From Serratia rubidaea (lineage in GTDB: Bacteria > Pseudomonadota > Gammaproteobacteria > Enterobacterales > Enterobacteriaceae), in the NCBI GenBank assembly GCA_901472405.1, contig LR590463.1:2170001-2234000 (forward strand): 64,000 nt of DNA, given 5' to 3'. The stretch's first letter is position 1. Every line of letters starts with the position of its first letter. The position numbers and the translations under genes are program-made. Shown here one piece after another: positions 9,854 to 27,876 of this stretch. Under the pieces are notes generated by a model. It worked only from the letters and a program-made list of their open reading frames with translations. It was not told the DNA's origin and did no database searches.

Positions 9854-10056
9854 ATATCAGGTAGGTATATGCGGGCTATATCTGCCCTTGTTGAAAAGTA
9901 TAGACGGGCATGAGAAACCGTCAATACAGCCATCAACTGCCCACTGCGACGCCTTGAAAATTTAAACTCTGAACCTATATAAAATCTGCTGCCCCAATGC
10001 CGGCCTCGTAGTGTTCGTGTGGGTTGAACATCGGCAGGGGCAGCACCTCAAAAGAT

Positions 10057-10170
10057 ATGGTGGCCGGGATGGAGCTCGGTCTAATTATGATTCCCTGCAT
10101 CATATTTGTTTTGGTGATTGTGCTGCCGAAATTTTCCCGAATTAAAACGAGAGAACTGGTAAGTGCATGA
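10057..10170 (+). CDS. Candidate 37-residue membrane peptide
   Basis: ATG at 10057 opens MVAGMELGLIMIPCIIFVLV..., a single hydrophobic segment (about residues 7-23) followed by a basic tail (KFSRIKTREL). No convincing Shine-Dalgarno is visible and nothing recognisable was matched. It is reported only because its composition is that of small phage or stress membrane peptides. Confidence 0.22.
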   Translation: MVAGMELGLIMIPCIIFVLVIVLPKFSRIKTRELVSA

Positions 10171-10375
10171 TTTTATTGGAATGGAATGCAAGGTGTTGCA
10201 TGCCTAAATTCATGGTGATTGGTTTGTAATTTATTGAAACTAAACAGGTTTTCTTGCTTTTTGAGGCTAAGGATTCGATAGTCGCTTTATTTGCAATTTA
10301 GTGACCCGCCATGGCAGCGCGTTTGGAGCTGTCGGTGAGCGGCGCCGCCGTCCGGATAAGCTAGACGTGGTGACG

Positions 10376-10412
10376 AAAAACGCCGGCGGCCGCGTTATCA
10401 CGGCCGCCGGCG
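10376..10412 (-). terminator. Terminator of the receptor gene
   Basis: Perfect 12-bp inverted repeat CGCCGGCGGCCG/CGGCCGCCGGCG (10381-10392 and 10401-10412). On the minus strand it is followed by TTTTT, six bases after the stop of the receptor gene. Confidence 0.85.
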
Positions 10413-10418
10413 GGGCGC

Positions 10419-12596
10419 TTACCAGCTGTAAGCCAGCGAGGCGATAACGCTGCGGCCGCTGCCGTAGAAGCAGGCGGAGGTGTTGCCGCAGGAGGCGACG
10501 TAGTGCTTGTCCGCCACGTTGTTGACGTTCAGTTGCAGCGTGGCGCCGCGCAGCGCCGGGCTGGCCTGTTCCAACTCGTATTTCGCCATCAGGTCGTACA
10601 GCGTGTAGTGCGGAATTTTAAACCCACCTTCAGAATCCCCCCAGCTGGTGCCGGTATAGCGTACGCCGCTGCCGAGCGTCAGCCCCTGCAGCGCGCCGTG
10701 GCGGAAGCGGTAGCTGCCCCAGGCGGAGGCGGCGTGGCGCGGAATGCTGGCGGGCGTATGGCCGACCTGGCCGCTGATGGCGCTCTCCTTGGTCACCGCA
10801 TCGGTGTAGCTGTAGGCGGCGATCAGGTTGATGGACGGCGTCAGCTGGGCGTGCGCTTCGGCCTCAATCCCTTTGGAACGCACCTTGCCGACCTGCTCGT
10901 TATAGCCGGTTACGCTGTTATAGGCGGTGATGTTTTTCTGGGTGATATCAAAAGCCGACAGGGTCAGCAGCGTGTTGCTGCCCGGCGGTTGATATTTCAG
11001 GCGATTTCGGTCTGCTCGCCGGTGGTGGGTTTGAACGGATCGCTGCCCGGCGCGCCGCTGCTCAGGTTGGGTTCGAAGGAGGTGCTGTAGCTGACGTACG
11101 GCGACAGCCCGTTATCAAACGCGTACAGCAGGCCGGCACGGCCGCTGAACTTGCTGTCGTTCTGCTGCACGTCGCTGTCCGCCACGCGATCCTGAGTGCG
11201 GACTTCCGACCAGTCCTGCCGGCCGGACAGCAGCAGGTTCCAGCGTTGCCACTCCAGCTGATCCTGCAGGTAGATCCCCAACTGATCCAGCTTTTTGCGG
11301 CTGCTGGTGGCCAGGCTGAAGGTGCTTTCATCGATATGCACCGGGGTCGGGTGCGCCCAGTCGAGAATGTATTGGTCGCCGCTGTCGCGCCACAGCTTGC
11401 TGTCCACGTCGCTCCATTTGTAATCCAGCCCGCCCAGCAGCGTGTGGCTGACGTCGGCGGTGGCGAATTCAGCCTTCAGCTGGTTGTCGATGCCCAGCTC
11501 CTGCGACTCGATTTTATCGTGCTGCGGCCGGCGATTGATGGAGTGGTCGTTACGGTCGTCGGCGTCGAAGGTGTACACCAGATATTTGTAGGACTCATCC
11601 ATATTGGTGTAGCGCAGGTTCTGCTGGAAGGTGAGCGCGTCGCTGAGGCTGTGGTCGAAAATATAGCCCACCGAGGTTTGCTCGCGCTTCGCCTGGTTGT
11701 AGCTCGGATCGCTGACGTTAAGGTCGTAGGGGATCCGCCCCGCGCTGGTGGAAAACACCGTGCCGTTGGCGGGCAGGAAGTTACGGAAGCCGGCCTTCGG
11801 CTCATTCTGGTAGCTGGTCAGCAGGGTGAAACTGGTGTCGGCATTGGGCAGCCAGGTGAGCGCCGGGGCGATGGCCAGACGCTGCTGCTTGTTGTCTTTC
11901 ATCGACTGGTGCTGGGTGCTGGCGACGCCGTTCAGCCGGTAGAACAGCGTATTGTCATCGTTCAGCCGGCCGCCGAAGTCAAACGCCGCCTCGCCGTAGT
12001 GGCGGTTGCCGCCGCTGAGGCGGATTTTATGAATGCTCTCGGCGGTGGGGCGCTTGCTGGTCATGCTGATAATGCCCCCCGGGTTTACCTGACCGTACAG
12101 CACGGAGGCCGGGCCATGCACCACCTCAACGCGTTCCAGCAGCCAGGGATCGATCTGGCCCGCCGCGCCGGCCTGACCGGAAAGGCCGTAGCTCAGACCG
12201 TCAAGAAACTTGGGCATATAGCGAAAGCCGCGGCGATCACCTCGTCGTTGCGGTTGGAGCCGCCGCGGTAGTTGGTCAGCAGGCCGCTGGTGTAGTTCAG
12301 CGCGTCGGAAACGGAGAGGGCGGCCTGGTCGTCCATCTGCTGGCGGGTGATCACGGAAATCGCCTGCGGCGTTTTGCGCAGCGGCGTGGCGGTCTTGGTG
12401 CCGGCGGCGCTGTCTTTGGCCACCGGTCCTCTCAGCGGCGCGGTGACGCTTTGCGCGGTCACGATGATGTTCTCTTCGTCCGCCGCATGGCCGGCAGCGC
12501 CGGCAACAGGATGAGGGAAGGTGAAAATAACAAATAGAACAGCTGCCCGGGCGCGGCCGGTTGTTTTCTAGTTATCCCTTTGTTTTTCAATCTCAT
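10419..12596 (-). CDS. TonB-dependent siderophore receptor, FhuA/Fct-like, frameshifted
   Basis: Outer-membrane gated porin for a ferric siderophore. ATG at 12596 starts a signal peptide (MRLKNKG...[11 protein letters not shown]), but the frame breaks near 12480, near 12220 and near 11000. Joined, the protein has the plug domain ('[31 protein letters not shown]', '[31 protein letters not shown]') and a 22-strand-type barrel ending in the aromatic '[14 protein letters not shown]'. The 'YGQVNPGGI' plug motif and barrel pattern are those of the FhuA/FoxA/FcuA group, to which the ferric-chrysobactin receptor Fct also belongs. It is divergent from the Fes-MbtH-NRPS operon across a Fur-box region, so it is probably the receptor for the siderophore made by that NRPS. 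Fct versus a generic hydroxamate receptor is not decided here. Confidence 0.8.
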
Positions 12597-12730
12597 TTTA
12601 ACCCCTGAGTCAATTTTTGCTGTATGGAGGCGTACGTGGCTGTCCACGCCGCCTGCTGCGGCCCCGTTTATCCCACCAGTTGGCCGTCACTGATTTGCTG
12701 TCATTTCCGCCACAGCAAAAAAGCTCGCAA

Positions 12731-12765
12731 ATGATATTGAAAATAAGAATGATTATCAATACGAT
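12731..12765. promoter_or_regulatory. Fur box between receptor and Fes operon
   Basis: AATAAGAATGATTATCAAT (12742-12760), on the other strand ATTGATAATCATTCTTATT, is close to the Fur consensus GATAATGATAATCATTATC. An upstream ATGATATTGAAAAT extends the palindromic pattern. It lies in the divergent promoter region between the receptor (start 12596) and the esterase (start 12810). Confidence 0.78.
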
Positions 12766-12809
12766 TGTAAATCTTCGTAAAAGTACCTCATTTTACCGTA
12801 AGGAATTAC

Positions 12810-14153
12810 ATGCATATTTTGCCAGCCGCCCGGCAGGGAGCGGCAGTAAGCGCACAGAGCACGGTAGCGGCAGGGACGGTCAGCCGCTGGCTGCAGGCCG
12901 AGACGGCCGGGCAGCCGGCGTGGTGGCGACAGATTGCCCAGCGGGGAACGCCGGTGGTCGAAGAGCATGACCGGCAACAGGTGCGTTTTACCTGGCTGTG
13001 GCGCGATCCGCACGGGGACGAACGCCGCTCGCCGATCCGGCGGGTCTATCTCGATATCAACGGCGTGACCGACCACCACAGTACCGAGCCAAGCACGTTA
13101 CGGCGCCTGGCGGGTACGGATATCTGGCACGGCTCATTCCTGCTGCCGCGCGACTGGCGCGGCAGTTACAGCCTGATCCCGGTGCAGGACGCGCAGCTTC
13201 CTCCGCTTTTCAGCGCCGATCGGGCGCAGTGCCGCCAGCAGCAGCGCGCCTGGTGGATCTCCCTTTTCCCGCTGGCGATTGCCGACCCGTTAAACCCGTA
13301 TCCCGCCGCGTCGACCCGCATCGGTCAACCGCTGTCGCTGGCGCAGGGGCCGGACGCCGCCGATCAGCGCGCCTGGCTGACCGCGCCGCCGCCGTTGGAT
13401 CCGGCGCATATACATCAGTTCCTCTGGCGCAGCGAAGCGCTGGGCAATCAGCGCCGCATCTGGGCCTACGCCAGCGGCGAGGGCGCCGCTGCGGCGGAGC
13501 GGCCGCTGGTGATCCTGCTGGACGGCCAGAACTGGGTTGACGGCCAGCCGCTGCTGCCGGTGCTGGCGCGTGAAACGGCGGCGGGCCGCCTGCCGGCCGC
13601 CTGTTATCTGCTGGTTGACGTGATTGACGGGCAGCACCGCGAGCGGGAGCTGCCCTGCAATGCCGACTTCTGGCTGGCGCTGCAGGCGGAGTTGCTGCCG
13701 CTGGTGCGGCAACGCATGGCGTTCAGCGACAGCGGCGCGCGCACCGTGGTGGCGGGGCAGAGCTACGGCGGTCTGGCGGCGATGTACGCCGGGCTGCACT
13801 GGCCGCAGCGTTTCGGCCGGGTGCTGAGCCAGTCCGGCTCGTTCTGGTGGCCGACGGTGCAGTACGTCACCGATTTCGCCCGGCGGGCGGAGTTTGACGA
13901 AGGCTGGCTGACGCAGCAGGTGCGTCAGGGCCGGGTGGCCGCCGGCACGCTGACGGTGTTTCAGGAGGCCGGCAGCCGGGAAGAGGATATTGAATTCGTT
14001 AATCAACAGATGCAGCAGGCGCTGAAGGCCGCCGGGCATCGGGTCAACTACCGGGTATTTTCCGGCGGCCACGACGCGCTGTGCTGGCGCGGCGGGCTGC
14101 TGGACGGATTGCACTGGCTGCTTTCCGCTATGGACGACATACATTTCGACTAA
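12810..14153 (+). CDS. fes: Fes-type ferric catechol siderophore esterase
   Basis: Cytoplasmic esterase that cleaves tri-ester catecholate siderophores to release iron. 447 residues, intact. The N-terminal Fes domain has 'QQVRFTWLWRDPHGDERRSPIRRVYLDINGVTDHH'; the C-terminal alpha/beta hydrolase has the nucleophile elbow GQSYGG (Ser318) and the catalytic His in 'FSGGHDALCWRGGL' (His421). It is first gene of the operon fes-mbtH-NRPS-exporter and follows the Fur box by about 50 nt. The presence of Fes implies an ester-linked oligomer (cyclic or linear tris-catechol) rather than a monomer; that is inference from the family's activity. ATG 12810 comes after TAAGGAATTAC. Confidence 0.9.
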   Translation: MHILPAARQGAAVSAQSTVAAGTVSRWLQAETAGQPAWWRQIAQRGTPVVEEHDRQQVRFTWLWRDPHGDERRSPIRRVYLDINGVTDHHSTEPSTLRRLAGTDIWHGSFLLPRDWRGSYSLIPVQDAQLPPLFSADRAQCRQQQRAWWISLFPLAIADPLNPYPAASTRIGQPLSLAQGPDAADQRAWLTAPPPLDPAHIHQFLWRSEALGNQRRIWAYASGEGAAAAERPLVILLDGQNWVDGQPLLPVLARETAAGRLPAACYLLVDVIDGQHRERELPCNADFWLALQAELLPLVRQRMAFSDSGARTVVAGQSYGGLAAMYAGLHWPQRFGRVLSQSGSFWWPTVQYVTDFARRAEFDEGWLTQQVRQGRVAAGTLTVFQEAGSREEDIEFVNQQMQQALKAAGHRVNYRVFSGGHDALCWRGGLLDGLHWLLSAMDDIHFD

Positions 14154-14165
14154 CAGGTGATGGAA

Positions 14166-14393
14166 ATGACTCAGGAACAACAAAACCCTTTTGATGATGA
14201 AAGCCTGCCGTTTTTGGTGCTGATCAATCAGCAACAGCAGTATTCGCTGTGGCCGCAGTTTGCCGCCGTGCCGGCAGGCTGGCACGAGGTGATGGGGCCG
14301 GCGACGCGCGCCGAGTGCATCGCGTTTATCGAAGCGCATTGGCAGGACATGCGCCCCGCGGTGCTGAAAAACAGCGTGACGCCGGCGCAGTAA
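14166..14393 (+). CDS. ybdZ: MbtH-like NRPS accessory protein (YbdZ-type)
   Basis: Small activator that binds adenylation domains and allows their folding and activity. 75 residues from the ATG at 14166. Signature 'NPFDDESLPFLVLIN...QYSLWP.....VPAGW' with the conserved Trp residues. Upstream in-frame GTG 14157 and ATG 14160 exist, but AGGTG at 14155-14159 is correctly spaced for 14166, and family members start shortly before NPFDD. It lies 12 nt after fes and 51 nt before the NRPS, the same order as in enterobactin loci. Confidence 0.93.
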   Translation: MTQEQQNPFDDESLPFLVLINQQQQYSLWPQFAAVPAGWHEVMGPATRAECIAFIEAHWQDMRPAVLKNSVTPAQ

Positions 14394-14444
14394 CCCGCGC
14401 GCTCAAGTTCCGATAGATTCCGTTTAAGGAAAAGGATAGCAAGC

Positions 14445-22963
<8,519 letters not shown>

Positions 22964-23043
22964 CCGACGGCCGGCGGCTGCCGCGGCCGCCGGCCTCAGC
23001 TAACGAGTGCGGACAATAATGACAAGGTTGAATGTGAGACATT

Positions 23044-24335
23044 ATGGCTAAACCCTCTTTTTTGCTTGATTTCAGTTTGCTGAAAAACAATGCGCATTTC
23101 CGGGCGATTTTCTGCGCCCGCATGCTGTCGGTGTTTTCGCTGGGGATGCTGGCGGTCGGCGTGCCGATTCAGATCCAGGCGATGACCGGTTCGACGCTGC
23201 AGGTCGGGGTGGCGGTGGCGCTGGACGGCGTCGGCATGTTTATCGGCCTGATGCTGGGCGGCGTGCTGGCCGACCGCTTCGACCGCCGTAAGCTGATCCT
23301 GTTTGCGCGCGGCACCTGCGGCCTGGGCTTTGTGGCGCTGAGTCTGAACGCCTTCGCCCCGGCGCCGTCGCTGTGGGCGCTGTATCTGCTGGCCGCCTGG
23401 GACGGCTTCTTCGGTGCGCTGGGCATGACCGCGCTGATGGCGGTGATCCCGCTGCTGGTGGGGCGGGAAAATCTGGCCGCCGCCGGCGCGCTCAGCATGA
23501 TCACCGTGCGTCTGGGGGCGATTCTGGCGCCGGCGCTGGGGGGCGTGATTATCGTCGCCGGCGGCGTGGGGGCGGCGTTTGCCGTGGCGGCGGCCGGCAC
23601 CCTGGGCACGCTGATCCCGCTGACGCGGCTGCCGACGCTGCGGCCGCAGGCGCAGGAGCCGGAACATCCGCTGCGGGCGCTGGCCAGCGGCGTACAGTTT
23701 GTCTGGCGGCACAAAGTGGTGGGATCGGTGGTGCTGCTGGGGATGCTGATGAGCATCGTCGGCGCGGTGCGCATTCTGTTTCCGGCGCTGGCGCAGGAGA
23801 CCTATCAGGTGGGCACCTCGGCCGTCGGCCTGATGTATTCGGCGGTGCCGCTGGGGGCGATGCTGGGAGCCTTTACCAGCGGCTGGGTGCCGCGTTTCCC
23901 GCGGCCGGGGTGCTGATGCTGAGCGCGGCGATCTGTGCGTTTGTCGCCATCGCCTCGCTGGGGGTGTTCAGCAGCCTGCTGCCGGCGCTGATCGCGCTGG
24001 TGTGCTACGGCTATGCCAACGCCATTGCCTCGCTGCTGCAGTTTACGCTGATCCAGAGCAACACGCCGGACCATCTGCTGGGGCGGGTGAACAGTCTCGG
24101 CACCGCGCAGGACGTTACCGGCGACTCGCTGGGAGCGCTGGGGCTGGGCGTGGTCGGCAGGGTGCTGACGCCGCTGCTCAGCGTGCTGACCTTCGGCGGA
24201 GCGGCCGCGGCGATCGGCGTGCTGCTGGCGTGCTGCGTGCGTACGCTGCGCCACTGTGCGCTGCCTGCGTCGCCGCAGGAGGAAGAGGAGGAACCGGCGG
24301 GCGGGGAGCCGGCGGCGGCGGACTCCCGGCCCTGA
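23044..24335 (+). CDS. entS: EntS-type MFS siderophore exporter, one frameshift near 23905
   Basis: Inner-membrane exporter of the newly made siderophore. It begins 'MAKPSFLLDFSLLKNNAHFRAIFCARMLSVFSLGMLAVGVPIQIQ', nearly the EntS N-terminus, and continues with the MFS loop 'GGVLADRFDRRKLI' and about 12 hydrophobic segments. The first frame ends at 23916; one missing G near 23900 links it to the second frame, which ends at 24335. Restored length is about 430 residues, against 416 for EntS. It follows the NRPS by 80 nt in the same direction and converges with fepB. Confidence 0.88.
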
Positions 24336-24350
24336 GTTGCACGCTTTGAG

Positions 24351-25326
24351 TTACGGTGTCACGTTGGCGAACTGCTGCTCCAGAGCGTCCAGCAGATTGT
24401 TGGCGCTGTAATAATCCAGCCTGAAAGTATCCAGACCCATCGCGTAAACCCGCTGCCGGCGCACCGCCGGCAGCTGCGACAGAAACGGGTTGCCGGCAAA
24501 CTTATTCACCGTCCGGCCGTCGCGGAAAACAGCAGGACGGTAGCGCCGGTGACCGCCCGCGCCATTTTTCCCCGCTGAGCTGAATAATATCGTTGCGCTT
24601 GCCCTGCGCGCTGTTGCCGCTGATGCCCGGCGGCAGCGACGCGAGGGTAAAGCCCAGCTCCTGCAGCAGTTGCCCCTGCGCCGACGCCGGCGTCCAGATA
24701 TTCATCCCGCGTCCGTCTTCGTAATACACCAGCGCCGAAGTGGGCTGCGGCGGCAGGGCGATACGCTGTTTCAGCGTTGCCACCCGCCGCTCGAAGCGCG
24801 CGACGGCGGCCTGCGCATCCGCCTCATGGCCGGTGATCTTGCCCAGCCGCTGCGTCAGGCCCTGCCAGCTGATATTGCCGTAATCAATCACCACCGTCGG
24901 GGCGATGGCCGACAGCTGGTCGTACAGCTTCAGCGCGGAGTCGCCGCCGGTGGCGGACATCACGATCAGATCCGGCGCTTCGGCGGCGATCGCTTCGGCG
25001 TTGGGCTCGCTGATATACAGCGGCTTCAGCCGGCGCGCCTGCGCGGCCTGGCTCCACTGGGTGAAAAACCCCTGGCCGTCGGCCACCGTCGAGTTGCGTG
25101 CGGTGGCGCCGGTGCCGACCAGCGGGGCGTTAATCGCCAACAGCGAACCGGTCAGCGTCACGCTGGTGGAAACGATGCGCTGCGGCGGCTGCTGCAGCAC
25201 CACGTCGCCCTGCGGCGTATGCAGGGTGCGCGGCCAGGCGGCGTCCGCGGCATAGCCCGCCGGGGCGGACAGCAGCAGACAGGTCAGTAGGGGGGAAAAC
25301 AGCGGAAATAAACGCGAGGGCTGCAC
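24351..25326 (-). CDS. fepB: FepB-type periplasmic ferric catecholate-binding protein, one frameshift
   Basis: Periplasmic binding protein that passes the ferric siderophore to an ABC importer. Signal peptide 'LFPLFSPLLTCLLLSAPAGYAAD', then 'RIVSTSVTLTGSLLAINAPLVGTGAT', 'DLIVMSATGGDSALKLYDQLSAIAPTVVIDY' and 'NIWTPASAQGQLLQELGFTLASLPPG' follow E. coli FepB residue for residue in places. The frame breaks near 24560; the C-terminus ('DTFRLDYYSANNLLDALEQQF') reads on to TAA at 24351. GTG start at 25326 has AAGGAG upstream. The permease and ATPase genes (fepDGC) are not adjacent, so FepB must work with a transporter encoded elsewhere. Confidence 0.9.
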
Positions 25327-25436
25327 GGCCGGTCACTCCTTGATAGCGAAACTGAAAGATACATCGCGTCAGGCTGCAGGGCGATAGCTAGCTGACTAAC
25401 GATTTTTTGCAATATGTTTTTACATCAACAATACAA

Positions 25437-25461
25437 ATAATTATAGTTCTCATTCGTATTA
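25437..25461. promoter_or_regulatory. Fur-box-like sequence between fepB and fhuE
   Basis: AATAATTATAGTTCTCATTCG resembles two or three Fur hexamer units (GATAAT/ATTATC) and lies in the divergent region between fepB and the receptor gene. The match is imperfect, so this is a candidate. Confidence 0.45.
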
Positions 25462-25643
25462 CTGTGCGAGGCCTTTGTGCTATCGCGTGATTAATATGCC
25501 GCAGGGAAAGACATCAATACCGGGATCGCCGCGCTTGCAGGTGATTGAACACGGGCACAGGGAAAATCGGCGCCAGCGCGCGGCGGCCATCACGCCGGCG
25601 CATGTCGCCCACTGACAATAATAAAACCCGTAAGGATAAAATA

Positions 25644-27850
25644 ATGATTTTGGCTAAACGCCGTAGCCGGCCTGGCCGCGTCCGTACCCTGATCGTCGGC
25701 GGCCGGGCGATGCCGGCGCTGTCAGCCCTTGCCGTACTGGTGAGCGCCGCGCTGCACCTGCCGCAGGCCGCCGCGCAGGCGACGGAGCAGGAAGACAACA
25801 TCTTGGTGGAAGCCGCCGCCGGCGACGATGACGCCACGCAGCAGGACTACAGCGTGCCGATTACCCGGGCGGGCACCAAGATGAATCTGACCCCCCGCGA
25901 TATTCCGCAGTCGGTCAGCGTGATCGGCCGGCAGCGCATGCAGGACCAGCAGATGCAAACGCTGGGCGACGTGCTGAAAAACACCACCGGCGTATCGGAA
26001 AAAGTGGCCGACTTTGACCGCAGCACCTTCTATTCGCGCGGTTTTCTGATTGATAACTATATGGTGGATGATATTCCCACGGTGTTCGAGGAGCGCTGGA
26101 ACCTGGGGATTCCGCCTCGGACACCGCGCTGTATGAGCGCATTGAGGTGGTGCGCGGCGCAACCGGCCTGATGACCGGTGCGGGCAACCCGTCCGCCGCG
26201 GTGAATATGGTGCGCAAGCATGCGGACAGCAAAACCTTTACCGGCAATCTCTCCGCCAGCTACGGCAGCTGGAACAAACAGCGCTATGTGCTGGATCTCT
26301 CCGCGCCGCTGACGGACTCGGGCAATGTACGCGGCCGCATGGTAGCCGGCTATCAGGATAACGACAGCTATATCGACCGCTACAGCGCCAACAAGAAGTT
26401 CCTGTACGGCGTGGTGGACGCCGACCTGAGCGACAGCACCACGCTGTCGGCGGGCTATGAGTATCAGGAAACCAACGCCGACAGCCCGCCCTGGGGCGGC
26501 GTGCCGCGCTGGTATCGCGACGGCGGCAAAACCGACTATTCACGTTCGTTCAACACCGCGCCGGACTGGGCCTATAACGACAAGCAGTCGCGCAAACTGT
26601 TCGCCACGCTGAAGCAGCGCTTCGGCAACGGCTGGCAGTTCACCCTGAACGGCACCCACAGCGAAACCAAACTCGACAGCAAACAGCTGTATATCGACGG
26701 CTTCTTCGACCGCGACAGCGGCATCGGCGTCAGTGCCTACCCGGATTATCCGGTGGTCGGCGGCACCGGCTACAACACCGGTACGCGCAAGGTGCATGCC
26801 ATTGACGCCTTCGCCAGCGGGCCGTATCAGCTGTTCGGCCGCCAGCATCAGCTGATGGCCGGGGTCAGCTACAGCCGGCAGACCAACCGCTACCTGAACG
26901 CCTTCGCCAACCTGTCGGCCGATGACGTCGGCAACTTCAATCACTGGAACGGCCAGTTCCCGGAAAGCGACTGGGGCGAGATGAGCGTGGCGCAGCAGGA
27001 CACCATCCACCAGAAATCAGCCTATGCCGCGACGCGCATTTCACTGGCGGATCCGCTGCATCTGATCGCCGGCGCGCGCTATACCCAATGGAGCACCAGC
27101 ACGCTGACGCAGAATATGGCGAAAAACAACGTCTCCCCGTACGCCGGGCTGGTGTATGACATCAACGACGCCTGGTCCGCCTACGCCAGCTACACCTCGG
27201 TGTTCAAGCCGCAGACCTACCGTGACAGCAGCGGCCGCTATCTGTCGCCGGTCAGCGGTAAAAACTACGAGGCCGGCCTGAAAGGCGACTGGCTGAGCAG
27301 CCGCCTGACCACCTCGCTGGCGATCTTCCGCATTGAACAGGACAACGTGGCGCAAAGCAGCGGCCATGTGATCCCCGGCACTAGCGAAACGGCCTACTAC
27401 GCGGCGCAGGGCACCGTCAGTAAAGGCATTGAGTTTGAAGTCAACGGGGCGGTGACCGACAACCTGCAGATGACCTTCGGCGCGACCCGCTATGTGGCGC
27501 AGGACGGCGAGGGCGAGGCGGTCAATCCGACCCTGCCGCGCACCAGCGTGAAGCTGTTCGCCGCCTACAACCCACCGGCGCTGCGTGAGCTGACCGTCGG
27601 CGGCGGGGTGAACTGGCAGTCGCACACCTGGCAGGACGTGGCCGGGCCGGAAGGCAACGGCACCCTGCACGCCGAGCAGGGCAGCTATGCGCTGGTCAAC
27701 CTGTTCGGCCGCTATCAGCTGACCAAACGGCTGTCGCTGCAGGCCAACCTCAACAACCTGTTTGATAAACGCTACGACACCAGCGTGAGCCAGTACGTGG
27801 TGTACGGCGCGCCGCGCAATCTGTCTGTGACCGCCAACTACAGTTTCTAA
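25644..27850 (+). CDS. fhuE: FhuE-type receptor for coprogen/rhodotorulic acid, one frameshift near 26110
   Basis: TonB-dependent outer-membrane receptor. It aligns closely with E. coli FhuE: 'AGTKMNLTPRDIPQSVSVIGRQRMQDQQMQTLGDVL', 'YSRGFLIDNYMVDDIPTVFEERWNLG', 'ERIEVVRGATGLMTGAGNPSAAVNMVRKHA', and the C-terminal 'NLFDKRYDTSV..YVVYGAPRNLSVTANYSF'. The two frames join near 26115 (RWNLGD-SDTALYERIEVV), one indel. ATG at 25644 has AAGGATAAAATA upstream. Known FhuE substrates are fungal hydroxamates, so this is a xenosiderophore receptor sitting in a catecholate locus. The lipoprotein gene starts 26 nt after its stop. Confidence 0.9.
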
Positions 27851-27876
27851 TTTTTATGCTGAAAAAGAGGGTTCCG

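Larger units (their letters stand above)
9391..10418. other. Gene-poor prophage-end / junction region
   Basis: AT-richer than the flanks. It holds three minus-strand terminator-like hairpins (listed separately), two related ~65-bp units containing AGGTAGGYATATG, and one candidate 37-codon ORF. No integrase, att duplication or tRNA is visible. From about 10300 the base composition returns to the high-GC host type, so the right end of the phage-derived DNA probably lies near 10.2-10.3 kb. That limit is inference. Confidence 0.5.

Noticed and set aside
11246..12271. 341-codon plus-strand ORF opposite the first receptor gene
   Set aside because: Shadow of the receptor coding strand in GC-rich DNA; low-complexity Val/Ala/Gln composition, no ribosome site, no family features.
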